A stretch of 64,000 nucleotides of DNA from the NCBI RefSeq assembly GCF_024139115.2, contig NW_026943382.1:124001-188000 (forward strand). The letters run 5' to 3'. Each line of letters starts with the position of its first letter. Within the stretch, counting starts at the first letter, position 1. Origin of the DNA: Armigeres subalbatus. Taxonomy: Eukaryota; Arthropoda; Insecta; Diptera; Culicidae. Shown here piece by piece: positions 1-11,487 of this stretch. A program made the position numbers and the translations under genes. The notes beneath the pieces were generated by a model. It was not told the DNA's origin, ran no database searches, and saw nothing but the letters and a program-made list of their open reading frames with translations.

Positions 1-985
1 ATTATCCCGAAGGCCATCTGGTGGTCACCTGCGGTCATAACAGAGTAATGACTGAGAATTTCATTCAAAATCACCGTCAGAAATGGTTTAGAAAAACTGC
101 GCTGCTCTAGGACGAACTTCACAAAATTACCATTTTTACGGATGTTCCGGATTTTCCGGAAGGTCGCCTGGTGGCCACTGCGGTCGTAGCAGAGTAGGAG
201 CTGTGTATTAACTCGAATATCGCCGTCTGAAATGGTTTACAAAAAAATGCGCTGCTCTAGGATAAACTTTTCAAAATTACCATTTTTACGGACTTCCCGG
301 ATTATCCGGAAGACCGTCTGGTGGCCATATGTGAGTGAGAACTGCGAATTAACTCCAAGGTTATTGTCAGAAACGGTTTAGAAAAAAATGCGCTGCTCTA
401 GGGCAAGCTTCACAAAATGACCATTTTTACGGACGATCCGGGTTTTCCGGAAGACCGCCTGCGGTCATAGCAGTGTGAGAAATGTGTTTTAGCTCAAACA
501 TCCCCATCATAAATGGTTTAGAAAAATTGCGCTGCTCTAGGACGAACTACACAAAATTACCATTTTTACGGATGTTCCGGATTTTCCGGAAGGCCCACTA
601 ACGGTTATAGCAGAATAAGAACTGTGGAATATCTCCAAAATCACCATCAGAAATGGTTTAGGAAAAATTGCGCTACTCTAGGACAAACTTCACAAAATGA
701 CCATTTTTACGGACTTTTTCGGGTTTTCCGGAAGGCCGCCTGGTGGCCATCCTCGGTCATAGCAGTATGAGTGTTTAAGCTCAAACATCCTCATCCGAAA
801 TGGTTGAGAAAAAAATGCGCTGCTCTCGGATGAACTTCACAAAATGACCATTTTTACGAACGTTCCGGGTTTTCCGGAAGGCCGCCTGGTGGCCACCTAC
901 GACCATAGGTGAGTGAGAACTGCGAATTACCTCCGAGGTTATTATCAGAAATGATATAGAAAAAACCGCGTAACTTTAGGATGAA
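1..985. repeat. Tandem satellite, ~140-150 bp unit, about 7 copies
   Basis: The block gcgctgctctagga recurs near 100, 250, 391, 530, 671 and 818, with a decayed copy near 968, so the period is 139-150 bp. Each unit also carries aaaatgaccatttttacgga followed by ttccgg and ggaaggccgcctggtggcca. The copies differ by substitutions and small indels. The array starts before the window. A related satellite is present in reverse orientation at 63520-64000. Confidence 0.9.
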
Positions 986-1354
986 TTGTTAATGAAATAA
1001 ATAAATAATTCATTACTGGTCACTTTTCCCAGTGCACCTGAGCCTTTTATTAAGCTATATTTAGCTATATATTATTTTTTGAGGAATACATGGTGGTTTG
1101 GTGCAAATTGGTCAACTGACTAAAACGATATCTCATTTTTACTCAATGCGTTGTACTTTTTGCAAACGGTGCGAGTCCCGAAGGTTAAATAAAAGAATGA
1201 AAAATTCATCAATAAAATATAATCAGGTGAAACACAAATAAATATAAATATGCGAATCTTTAAAGAACGACCTATGGCTAAAAGAAAGAAAAAGTCAACA
1301 ATGCAATATTATAATGTGCAAAATAATGGTTGATCAACGCTTGACGTTTTGCCT
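986..1354. other. AT-rich spacer, no gene seen
   Basis: AT-rich sequence between two tandem arrays. I see no coding potential, RNA gene or terminal inverted repeats. Confidence 0.6.
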
Positions 1355-2470
1355 AATTTTTTCGACCTTCGACCTTTTGTCCAACAACCGGAATTTCTAT
1401 CTTTTGTTCTTTCGATCTTTTGTCTTTCGACATTTCCACTTTCGACCAGAGTGTAAAATAATCGAAAATTTTAGTGAAGTCCATTTTCTTCATTTGTCAG
1501 TTCACTTCCGACACATTCATAGTCGGCTCTGGACAGTCAATATTCAGTTGAATATTAGTCATTGAATATTTATGCACATTTTACATATTGATAAATTATC
1601 TGAAATCTGAACACGTTTCAAATGAGTAAAGTGATTTATCACACAGGACTGAATCCGATTTTCATCCACGAGGCACTTTCAGCGGTAAACATCAACATAA
1701 ACAATGATAATTATGTTTTTTTTCTGCACATAGTAAACACATTCAGTGACAGTCGAATGAATGAGTTCGTGGAGTAGTCGTCTGACTATGTCATTCTATG
1801 TTTTGAATATTCATGCGATGTTTGTCAAAATTCGGACCGAAGTTGCTTCTTGAAGGTGAATATTTTAAGCTCTGCTTTCAACCCTTTGTTCTTCGACCTT
1901 TTTAGTTTCGACCTTTTTAGTTTCGACCTTTTGTCCTTCGACCTTTTGACTCAGATTTTTTGTTTCGACCTTTAGACCTTTCAACCTTTTGACATTCGAC
2001 CTTCTCTCTTTCGACCTTTTCACTTTCGACTTTTTGTTCTTCTACCTTTTTAATTTCGACCTTTTGTCCTTCGACGTTTTTACTTTCGACCTTTCGTCCT
2101 TCGACCTTTTGACTCAGATTTTTGTTTTCGACCTTCTGACATTCGACCTTTTGTACTTCGACATTTTGACCTTAGACCCTTTGGCTCAGATTTTGTTGTT
2201 TCGACCTTTTGACCTCCAACCTTTTGACCTTCGGCCTTTTTATCTCGACCTTTTGACCTTCGGCCTTTTGCCGTACGACCTTTTAGCTCAGATTGTTTTG
2301 TTTCGACTCTTCGACCTTTTGTCCTTTCAACGTTTTGTCCTTTCGACCTTTTGACTCAGATTTTTTGTTTCGACCTTTTGTCCCTTAGATCTTTGGACCC
2401 TTTGGACCCGACCTTTGTCCTTTCGACCTTTTGACCTTCGACCTTTGTTCTTCGACCTTCTGCCCTACAA
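1355..2470. repeat. TTCGACCTTTTG-type minisatellite
   Basis: Degenerate tandem copies of a ~12-bp motif (ttcgaccttttg with variants such as tcctt and actt) run sparsely from 1355 to 1450 and densely from about 1890 to 2470. The open frame at 1989-2354 is only the repeat read as FDLLTFDLL and is not a gene. Confidence 0.85.
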
Positions 2471-2513
2471 CCCATATGATAGATAAAGATGGGCTGCTGT
2501 TTGATTGTTTGTA

Positions 2514-2609
2514 ATTTTACTTACGTTGAACAAAGGTAGCATGCAAAACGAAAACATCGAAATTCGATGTTTTCGTTTGCATGCTACCTTTGTTCAACGT
2601 AAGTAAAAT
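2514..2609. repeat. 96-bp near-perfect hairpin (foldback)
   Basis: The left arm (from attttacttacgttgaac) and right arm (to gttcaacgtaagtaaaat) are reverse complements over about 47 bp. There is one extra A in the left arm (gcatgcaaaac against gcatgcaaac) and essentially no loop at cgaaattcg. It could be a remnant palindromic MITE or a transcribed hairpin. No target duplication was identified. Confidence 0.9.
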
Positions 2610-3212
2610 CAAAACACCTGCTCTCATGGAGCGATGCTCCCAGGGGACTGAAGAGAAGGCTAATGCAGTAATACGTCTACCCACCATTCATTCAATATGG
2701 CGTACAATGTTCTTTTAATGCATGATAACAAAGCTTCGAAAGTATCGCCGGGCTATTTTTCGACATAAAAAGCCATACAAACACAAAAGGCTCGATATAC
2801 CTCAACTAATTGCGAATTTGTACTAACTGCGTACAAACCAATCACCCAAAATGAGCAATTGAATTCGGGTATACCACCCAGAAACTGGGTACCAAAAACA
2901 GGAGTACCAAAAACGATGTTGGGTAGAGTACCGCGGATGACCGGCGTTTCACTCTCCTGGATGCTTCCGAAAGTTTTTTTTTTGCCGTTCAAACGCACTA
3001 ACGGAGAAATCTAATTGTAAACCTTATTCTAGGCAATTACTTGCTTATTATTTTGCATAAGCAGCTAGAACTCTGCCTCCTATATGATATTATTACGTCA
3101 AGATACATGACAGTATTGGGATTTTAATACTTGGGTCACTTTTTAGTTGGGCCTCCGCTGATTGGGCCATTAAAATTATTAAAATCCCAACCAGCGAATC
3201 AAAACCGTATAT
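2610..3212. other. Non-coding spacer with a small hairpin at 3117-3191
   Basis: No convincing gene. At 3117-3191 the 14-bp arms ttgggattttaata and tattaaaatcccaa face each other, a small foldback. The minus-strand open frame at 2753-2998 has no supporting features. Confidence 0.5.
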
Positions 3213-3525
3213 TAGAGTGATTCAAATTTTGACTTTTTCGCTCCCCGATGCTTAAACGATTACATTTGCCATTCTAATGATCCTCCCAAATTTTTAGCTA
3301 ATTTGGATGTAATTTGAGTGAGCACGAACAGTTTGAAGTTTGTATGAAAATCCCTATGAAAACAGTAACTTTTGTGGAAAACCGTTCCCAACGCTTCCCA
3401 TTAAACTCTAAAAATATATGATTACATTGACAACATAGGAAATTTAACAAGGTAGCAGATCGTCTTTGTTGCGAAACGTTTTGATGCTTGCAAAGAAAAG
3501 TTATTAAGGAAATACTAAATTGCCA
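3213..3525 (+). mobile_element. 5' fragment of the TAGAGTGATTC hAT-like MITE family
   Basis: It begins with tagagtgattcaaattttg, the terminal inverted repeat of the complete copy at 31446-32113, and follows that copy for about 310 bp before homology stops. The other end is missing. Fragments of the same family lie at 50130-50510, 57165-57560 and 62380-62518. Confidence 0.8.
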
Positions 3526-4841
3526 GGAGCTACCATGGCTCTTCAAGTTTATACCTAAGCATTAAGCGCAACAAGCGAGTAGAAGTAAGCACAGTAGTAA
3601 ATGTACCTAGATAAGTAAGGGTATGCGATAACATACTTTTTCCTAACGAAACGAAACGAAATTTAAAATGTTTATGTTGATTCGGATCGAAACGAAACGA
3701 AATATGGATTTACTTTCGAAACTTCGAAACGAAACGAAATCAAGGTTCATTTGATTCGAAATTTTTCGAAACGAAACGAATTTTCAATTTTTTTTTCGCG
3801 GAATTTTGATTGAATTGGTTTCACATTATGTACTCAATTCGGATTTCACTTTTTTTAAGTCTATAAGTCTATTATAATAACAGAAGAGGCAGTCTGTGAT
3901 AAATCACCGCATTCTCGCCGCATATACCATTGGCGATAAGGCAATAACCCAGCATTTATGCCGCTTTCATATCAGAAAGTATAAAAAAATATAGAAATTG
4001 TGGGCTTTTTCATATACGGATTCAAATGTCGTTTAAAACCTTAGTTCACTTAAGAATAATGTAATTATGCTGAAGCATACTTCATATTGTCTTGTCAGCG
4101 TGGTTTTATAGTATTGAGCTAATTCAAAATCAGAAAATTAATGCTTAAATTTATTTTTTTATTTAGTGGGATACTCAATTATGTATCCACATCTGTCAGG
4201 CGCATACACAGATAGATAATTGATATTTGAAAAGTGCGTAACAGCCAAAACTTATTCCTTCTAATTATTCGTCAACATATATATAGATAGCTTACATTTG
4301 CTCACTAGAAGAATGTTGAGCACCTTTCTAAAAAGCACAAAGATATGTACTTCAGATTGAATTTCACAGACCCATAGTCTTATATACAATCAGCACGGCG
4401 AACTGAGCTATTGTCTGTGTGTCCTTGGCATATGAGAACAGCTGTTTTAGTCATTATGAGCTACAAGCAATCATAAGTAAAGAACTTTCAGCAATTTTAA
4501 TGATATTTCAACCCGTCCTGGATTTTTTTGCTAATTCCATTCGAAATCTAGAAATTTAGAAATGTCCACAAATCTTCAATGTTCATTACATATTGTGGAA
4601 ATAGTCAAAGAAGACCTAAGCTTGATTAACTGTACACATCGTAATTGCTAATCATGATTGTTCGAAAAACAGCAAATATGCACAGCCCACCAATTAAATA
4701 ATATTCTTGGGATACAAAGAAGCTATTCTTATTGTATACTTGCTTCGGAGTTTCCAAACCATGACCAATAACGATGCTGGTCACGTCCAGTCAATTTAGG
4801 ATTAGGAGAGGAAAATTAGTTTAACACTCATTGTTATAAAA

Positions 4842-7609
4842 CAGCGGTTCTCAACCATTTTCTTGAGAGGTACCCTTCGAACTTTTGCATTAATTGAGAT
4901 ACCCCCTATGATTTTTTTGCTGTAAATGAAAATAGTCGTAGCTCTTCAAGTATATCAAAAATGGACCTGAAATCTAACGGAATATATGGCTCTCCATAAA
5001 CTTTTCTGAAATTTTCATTTTTTAAAACTTCCCCATTAAAATTGAGTTCTTACATCAGGGGACAGACTGTAGGAAATGTTTTGACTATTGAAGGCCTCCG
5101 AGCCTCTTTAAAGGTGACTTCCGAGCCTCTTGAAAGGAGGCTTCCGAGCCTCTTGAAACGAGGCTTCCGAGCCTCTTGAAATGAGGCTTCCGAGCCTCTT
5201 GAAAGGAGGCTTCCGAGCCTCTTGAAAGGAGGCTTCCGAGCCTCTTGAAAGGAGGCTTCCGAGCCTCTTGAAAGGAGGCTTCCGAGCCTCTTGAAAGGAG
5301 GCTTCCGAGCCTCTTGAAAGGAGGCTTCTGAGCCTCTTGAAAGGAGGCTTCTGAGCCTCTTGAAAGGAGGCTTCCTGAGCCTCTGAAAGGAGGCTTCCTG
5401 AGCCTCTTGAAAGGAGGGCTGAGCCTCTTGAAAGGAGGCTTCTGAGCCTCTTGAAAGGAGGCTTCTGAGCCTCTTGAAAGGGAGGCTTCCTGAGCCTCTT
5501 GAAAGGAGGCTTGAGCCTCTTGAAAGGAGGCTTCTGAGCCTCTTGAAAGGAGGCTTCCTGAGCCTCTTGAAAGGAGGCTCTGAGCCTCTTGAAAGGAGGC
5601 TTCCTGGAGCCTCTTGAAAGGAGGCTTCTGAGCCTCTTGAAAGGAGGCCTGAGCTCTTGAAAGGAGGCTTCTGAGCCTCTTGAAAGGAGGCTTCTGAGCC
5701 TCTTGAAAGGAGGCTCTGAGCTCTTGAAAGGAGGCCTGAGCCTCTTGAAAGGAGGCTTCCTGAGCCTCTTGAAAGGAGGCTTCTGAGCTCTCTTGAAAGG
5801 AGGCTTCTGAGCCTCTTGAAAGGAGGCTTCTGAGCCTCTTGAAAGGAGGAGGCTTCTGAGCCTCTTGAAAGGAGGCTTCTGAGCCTCTTGAAAGGAGGCT
5901 TCTGAGCCTCTTGAAAGGAGGCTGAGCCTCTTGAAAGGAGGCTCTGAGCCTCTTGAAAGGAGGCTTCTGAGCTCTTGAAAGGAGGGCTGAGCCTCTTGAA
6001 AGGAGGCTCTGAGCCTCTTGAAAGGAGGCTTCTGAGCCTCTTGAAAGGAGGCTTCTGAGCCTCTTGAAAGGAGGCTTCTGAGCCTCTAGCTCTTGAAAGG
6101 AGGCTTCTGAGCCTCTTGAAAGGAGGCTCTGAGCCTCTTGAAAGGAGGCTTCTGAGCCTCTTGAAAGGAGGCTTTGAGCCTCTCTTGAAAGGAGGCTTCT
6201 GAGCCTCTTGAAAGGAGGCTGGAGCCTCTTGAAAGGAGGCTTCTGAGCCTCTTGAAAGGAGGCTTCTGAGCCTCTTGAAGGAGGCTTCCGAGCTCTTGAA
6301 AGGAGGCTTCCTGAGCCTCTTGAAAGGAGGCTTCTGAGCCTCTTGAAAGGAGGCTCTGAGCCTCTTGAAAGGAGGCTTCTGAGCCTCTTGAAAGGAGGCT
6401 TCCTGAGCCTCTTGAAAGGAGGCTCTGCGCCTCTTGAAAGGAGGCTTCCGAGCCTCTTGAAAGGAGGCTTCCGAGCCTCTTGAAAGGAGGCTTCCGAGCC
6501 TCTTGAAAGGAGGCTTTCGAGCCTCTTGAAAGGAGGCTTTCGAGCCTCTTGAAAGGAGGCTTCCGAGCTTCTTGAAAAGAGGCTTCCGAGCCTCTTGAAA
6601 GGAGGTTTCTGAGGCTTTCGAGACTACGGCGATGCTTCTTTCAAGATGCTTGAAAGAAGAATTCCGACCCTTCTAAGGGAGGGCTTCGAGCCTCTAGAAA
6701 GAGACCTTCCGAGCCTTTTGAAAAGAGCTTTCCGAGCCTTTTAAAAAAAGGAGAAAAGAAAAAAAAGAAAGTTTTAAGAAGAAAGCTTAAAAGAAGATTT
6801 CCGGGCCTCTAGAAAGGAGGCTTCCAACCCTCTTGAGAGTAGGCTTCCGAGCCTTTTAAAATGAGGCTGTCGAATCTGGCTGTCGAAATCCCAAAAAAAG
6901 GAAATTTCTAGAAAAAAAGCTTGGCTTCCGGGCCTCTTAAAAGAAAGTTTTTGAACATCTTAAAATGATGTTTCCGGGTCACTTGAAAGAGGCTTCCGAG
7001 CTGCTCGCAAGGAGGCTTCCGAGAAGCGAAGAAGGGTGCTTCCAATTCTCTTGCAACAAAGCAACTGAGCTTTTCGGGAAAAAGTCTTCATGTCTTTCAA
7101 ATGGAGACTTTCGAATCTGTAGACTCTAGAATCATATTAACATATTAACATATTATTCAACATTCTGTTTTGACCCGGTAGATTGCATAGAAGATTTTTA
7201 AAATTTATTTATTCGAGGTTTTGCCCTTTTGATCTTTTATCCCACATCTCTTCATCCATTGTACTGGTTGTGAAGGACAAGATTCAATAGGCCATGATTT
7301 ACTGATCGCCATGCATAGGATAAGGGAGGTATTTAGGACCACCAGTTCAAAGGCTCATATTTTGGACCACTGAGTGCAAATTCCTCTCGGTGGTCCAAAA
7401 GAAGAGCCCCCCTAAAGGTGGTCCAAAATACATCCTCTACCCTATTATGTACAAGACAAAGTTTAGAAATAAAAAAAAATACAAAACTTTATCAATAAGT
7501 TTGAATTAAAATTGTAATTCATCCGCCATTAAGCATTTCGTCCGAGGTACCCCCTGGGCCCGGCGAAAGTACCCTCAGGGCTACATGTACCCCAGATTGA
7601 GAACCGCTG
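4842..7609. mobile_element. Nested hAT (Charlie-like ends) non-autonomous element carrying a minisatellite
   Basis: The left end cagcggttctcaacc and the complement of the right end, cagcggttctcaatc, match over 14 of 15 bases. Such ends are typical of hAT-Charlie-type elements. The flanks are ttataaaa (4834-4841) and ttacacaa (7610-7617), a decayed 8-bp duplication. The corresponding right flank in the second composite copy (29311-29318) is still exactly ttataaaa. Inside are the 5088-6600 minisatellite and a palindromic ggtggtccaaaa zone near 7340-7440. No transposase is seen. Confidence 0.82.
5088..6600. repeat. Hairpin minisatellite, ~22-24 bp unit, roughly 65-70 copies
   Basis: The unit is ttgaaaggaggcttccgagcct plus c. 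Each unit contains GAGGCT and AGCCTC six-base arms around tccg and can form its own hairpin. Outer units (5100-5330 and 6430-6600) are regular. Central units show ctgag variants and many one- or two-base indels. The array lies wholly inside the nested hAT-like element. Only about one unit survives in the other copy (near 28420-28445). Confidence 0.93.
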
Positions 7610-8429
7610 TTACACAAGACCGAGGAACGCTCTGCATCTCCGTGAGCGCTACGGGAAAGGAATCGTTGGTTAGTAGAGAAGGTAATTCATGTGAAGGTCC
7701 TAGGTAAGCGACTGAATATTTATTGTAAACAAAGTTATTTTGAAAACATGAAGACGAAAACTCTGTTTCAAATCAATCCAACAGAATTCAATGTGATTCG
7801 TTTAATAAGCTTCTACAATACGATTGATTCCGCACTAAATAATTCTGTGCTCTTTGCTGCAAACATTAGCTTTATCACTTCGCGTTCTCCCACACTAGAT
7901 GGCGTGACCAGCATCTACAAGATGCCATCCCATGAACAGCAGCAACACGATCGATTCCGCATTCATATTGAACAAATAGTAAAAAATATCACAAAATATA
8001 AATTTGAAACTTGGAAACACTGAATTCGTTTTATAGAAGAAAACTACATACGTATTGTCGACTAATAATGGGGTTATGTAGTAAGCGTTAATAGAAAAAA
8101 TCGTATAACCTAATGTTTTGAAAACAACTTAACGATTTTGCATAGCGGCGCAGCCAAAATTTTTGATAATATAAATAACGGTTTAAGTTTAAATTTGTTT
8201 CGAAATTCCGCGAAATTCCGTTAAATTTCGTTAGAAGCTAGTTTTTTATAGCGAAATTTTTGTAATTTTACGAAACGAAACGAAATCATGAAATACGATT
8301 TCGCCATGCTAAAATTCCGCGAAATTCCGCGGAATTTCGTTTCGAACCACCTGAAACGAAATTTTTCGAAATACCGCATATGCTTATAGATAAGTACCTA
8401 GATAAATTATTATACCTACGCATAGTATA

Positions 8430-8580
8430 AATAGTGTAAGCTGCGATCATTTTCTTCAAGTCGAGTCAAGTACGAGACACTGAAGACGGCCTTACTGTTG
8501 AGGTCGAAATACGTATCTGTAAGATACAATTAAGTGGTGGAATTCAATGGGATTGTATAAACTCGTATTATGACAAATAA
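8430..8580. mobile_element. Fragment of the foldback family at 18628-19144
   Basis: The stretch containing gtcgagtcaagtacgagac, gaggtcgaaatacgtat and gtggaattcaatggga matches, in reverse complement, the left arm of the foldback at 18628-19144. No separate ends or target duplication were found. Confidence 0.7.
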
Positions 8581-10227
8581 AGACATTCACAGATAAAAAT
8601 ATGTTGTGATTTTAAATGTATTTTCATGCACATATTTGGAGCATGCAAATAAACGTAACATTCAATCGATCTCACTATTCTTTTAAATCGAAATAAATTT
8701 AAACGGTGCTTGCTTGTAAAATTCAATCAAATTTAATTGAATATCGAATGTTAATTCGTTTGATGCGATGGGCTTTAACTTTACACGTCGTTGAATTTTC
8801 AAAATTATTTGCTGTGTTCCACTAAAAAGCTCAAAATAATTTTTATAACTCAATTTTTGATTCCGGGAAGACTGAACGAAGATTTAATGTCACTCCAAAG
8901 CTAACTGGAGACCCAATTAATTTAAATAAGCATTATCAGTTGCTGGGAAGCTTAATGAATTCGTTGAAAACGATGCAAATTAATCGAAAGTTTTTGTAAA
9001 TAGCTTATAATGAGTGCTTTTGTAGGAGGATTATTTCAAAAAGGGAACAATCGTTGCTTCCAGGTTCATTATCAACAATGAAAATTCCCATGGGTCGGAA
9101 CTAATTTGCTACCATTCAATCCGTCTCACTCGCCACGATTCCCCCGTTACTTGAAACATCGGACATCATCAATATATGTTTATAGTTCCTGCAACGATTC
9201 GCGATTCCTTTAGGGTGTTCCATAAAATGACATGATGCATGGTATTAAGAGAGTGATCTCCAGTCAAAGTACTTTTTTAAAAATCTAAAAAAATGAGCTA
9301 GATAACTAAGCAATATTGCTGAAAGATGCTTTAGCAAATAATTGATGATTCAAATTCCAATATCCAATATCTAATAATGACTCATTCTGTACACTTTACT
9401 CTAACCTCCGCAATTGTAGCACCCTTTTGTGCATGTGAGTAGTAATAATAACTGATGGTGCGAAATCGCTACATTATTCTGGTCGTGTAACAAGTGCACC
9501 AAGGGCATCATCATCGCCATCATCATTACGGTGATGGGTTTCAGAGGACCTGCCTCGGCCGCGACGACGACGGCATCGCCGATGGCGAGCGGAAGTAACC
9601 CATTGGGGACCCATCCCCATCATTAATAGCCACCGAGAGCGGGAATTCACACCGGTGTCAGTCATTTGTAGTTCGACTTCCCCTTCGTCGTAGGTTTGGT
9701 TGGAATAGTAAGGGGGACGGCATGGTTATTGGAGTGGAAGAATGAGTTCCAGCGTTGAATTTAATAAGACTGTAATTACGGTGCATTCCCTCCGGGAAGT
9801 TGACACTATTAACTGGCTGGCTGGCTGTCCCGACACGCTGCAGAAGTGCAAGGGAAGGGCGACGGGGACCATAACAGCAGTAATGGAGCAGTGCAGCGTG
9901 TGGCTGTAGTGTTCTCCGAGGGAAAAGATGGCTCATAAAGGAAGAATCGTCTCAAAAAGGGATTAATTAGGAACGGTTATGACTAGTAGAAGTGCACTCC
10001 ATAGAATTATAAAGTTCAGATACCGAAAATGGCAAAAGGGCCAAATGATTTCGTTGAATTATTTTAGTGCAATGTGCAATCAAAGAAGATTTTCAACGAG
10101 GCAGCAATGTTCGTGTCAGATTAGAGTGTTGTATTTGGCCTCTCGATAGCCAAGTATGGCAGTTGAAAATACAAATATACACACCTTGTGGAAAATGGTG
10201 AAAGATCGAATGTTGCATGTTATAATA
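8581..10227. other. Mostly unique sequence, no supported gene
   Basis: No transposon termini were recognised. The patch 9474-9940 is richer in GC and has two overlapping minus-strand frames of 63 and 92 codons. They are arginine-, histidine- and proline-rich, with no recognisable domain, signal peptide or splice structure, so I do not call them genes. The patch could be a conserved regulatory or exonic remnant. Confidence 0.5.
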
Positions 10228-10412
10228 GCCATTAGTTAGCATTGCGAGCAAAGGCGTAGGATCGCTAATCCGAAGATGGCGAGTTCGATTCTAGGTCTGG
10301 TCTAGAATGTTTTCGGGTGGGAAACATTCTCGACTCCCTGGGCACACAAGATACTTGCCCATACTGATGCAAATGCCGTTAGTAAAAAACTTACAAAACT
10401 GTATACATTTTT
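10228..10412 (+). mobile_element. tRNA-derived SINE
   Basis: A tRNA-like head with an RNA polymerase III B-box-like motif (gagttcgattct at about 10289-10300) is followed by a tRNA-unrelated body (gttttcgggtgggaaacatt, then ctccctgggcacacaagat) and a T-rich end near 10405-10415. This is the general plan of insect SINEs; the family was not assigned. The A box is diverged and no target duplication was resolved. Confidence 0.65.
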
Positions 10413-11164
10413 TTTAATCACCCAGTCACGTATTAACAAATTAATCGCAGCAACCCACCGCACCGGTCATAATACTGGTGGGCTTGTCATAATACGTTAG
10501 CGGTGGCGTAGCCAGATAATTGGTCTGGGGGGGAGGTGGTTTTCTGAACATTTTTTGTTCGAAAAAAAATTTTCTTCTAAAAATTTTGTCTCTGGGGGCG
10601 GGTCAATCAACGAAATGTTCCAAAGCCAACTGCGATAAAGTATTAGCAAAATAACATTGATATCATTGGTTTTTGACCATGTACCTAATATTTTGCTATT
10701 TCTGAAGGTTTTCAATTTTTCTATAATACACCAGGGTCTCCAGAAGTTTCTGTTAGCTCAGGTGAAAAATCCTCATTGGCATCCGTATTCGTTTCTTCCG
10801 CTGCTGATTGAACTTCCTCACGTCCACTGAATACCTCTAATCAGTTTATTCATGTAGGGTATTTGTTCTATTATTAATAACATGCTCCTATATCAACCAC
10901 ATTCCCAAAACAGGCAATTTAGGCTCAATTTGTGTCGTGTTTTGTTGTTTTCTGGCGTGCTCACTGCTGAAAAAATTCACAAAAATGAGAAATAAAACAA
11001 TTAGCGCACCAATTCTTTGTTTTCGAATAGTATTGATTTGGGTACATGGTATGAAATCAAGGAGCAGTTCCCCTATCTTGTGGATTATTTATTCAAATTA
11101 ACCAAAAATCTATTGACGAATTATCCATTCAACTAATTACCTTTATTATTATTTATAAACACTT
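10413..11164. other. Non-coding, probably old repeat sequence
   Basis: No gene is supported. The phrase gcggtggcgtagccag near 10500 and the G-rich run after it look like an old repeat end, but no partner end was identified. The minus-strand frame at 10497-10715 has no domain evidence. Confidence 0.45.
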
Positions 11165-11375
11165 TCAACACTCGACTTATTTTCCATTCGACTAAATGTC
11201 CTTTCGACTAAATGTCCTTCCGACTAAATGTCCATTCAATTAAATATCCATTTGACTAAATTTCCATTCGACTTATTGTCCATTCGACTAAATGTCCCTT
11301 CGACCAAATGTACTTTCGACTAAATGTCATTCAACTAAACGTCATTCGACGAAATGTCATTCGACGAACTGTCCC
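11165..11375. repeat. CGACTAAATGTCC-type minisatellite
   Basis: About a dozen degenerate copies of a 14-17 bp motif (ttcgactaaatgtccat and variants) run head to tail. The motif resembles the ttcgacc array at 1355-2470 but is a different repeat. Confidence 0.85.
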
Positions 11376-11384
11376 AAAGCCGGT

Positions 11385-11462
11385 TGGCGACGTGTAGCCA
11401 TAGACCGAGCCGAATGGAAAATACTCTTATATACCGCACAGGCCACTTCGGCCTTAGTCTGA
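11385..11462 (+). pseudogene. 3' end of a non-LTR retrotransposon (tail of coding region only)
   Basis: A 25-codon frame reads WRRVAIDRAEWKILLYTAQA and then a few residues to a stop. The W-(x)4-D/N-R-(x)2-W pattern is the usual C-terminus of RTE-like reverse transcriptase proteins and resembles WKRLAQDRVQWRRIL in the RTE pseudogene at 23703-26700. The upstream part is absent, as in a 5'-truncated insertion. Clade assignment is tentative because the stretch is so short. Confidence 0.45.
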
Positions 11463-11487
11463 ATAAATAATAATAGAGGAACTACTA

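Larger units (their letters stand above)
3616..8386. mobile_element. hAT-like composite element, copy 1 (4.77 kb)
   Basis: The ends taagggtatgcgata (left) and the complement of taccgcatatgctta (right) are inverted repeats. The element is flanked by the 8-bp duplication tagataag at 3608-3615 and 8387-8394, as expected for hAT-type insertion. Subterminal zones (3640-3790 and 8195-8370) are rich in cgaaacgaaacgaaa in inverted orientation. No transposase is visible, so it is non-autonomous. A second element (4842-7609) is nested inside. The open frame at 7691-8023 (110 codons) has a diverged, shifted counterpart at 29460-29744 and looks like conserved non-coding DNA rather than a gene. The other copy is at 28046-30137. 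Confidence 0.88.

Noticed and set aside
1989..2354. A 121-codon Phe/Asp/Leu-rich frame
   Set aside because: It lies wholly within the TTCGACC minisatellite; there is no independent coding evidence.
5088..6600. Regularly spaced short repeats resembling a CRISPR array
   Set aside because: The units are contiguous with no unique spacers, and they lie inside a eukaryotic transposon.
7691..8023. A 110-codon frame with a relative at 29460-29744
   Set aside because: Similarity is explained by the two copies of the hAT-like composite. The frame is broken and shifted in the second copy and has no domain.
9474..9936. Two overlapping minus-strand frames in a GC-rich patch
   Set aside because: Arg/His/Pro-rich, no signal peptide, domain or splice evidence.
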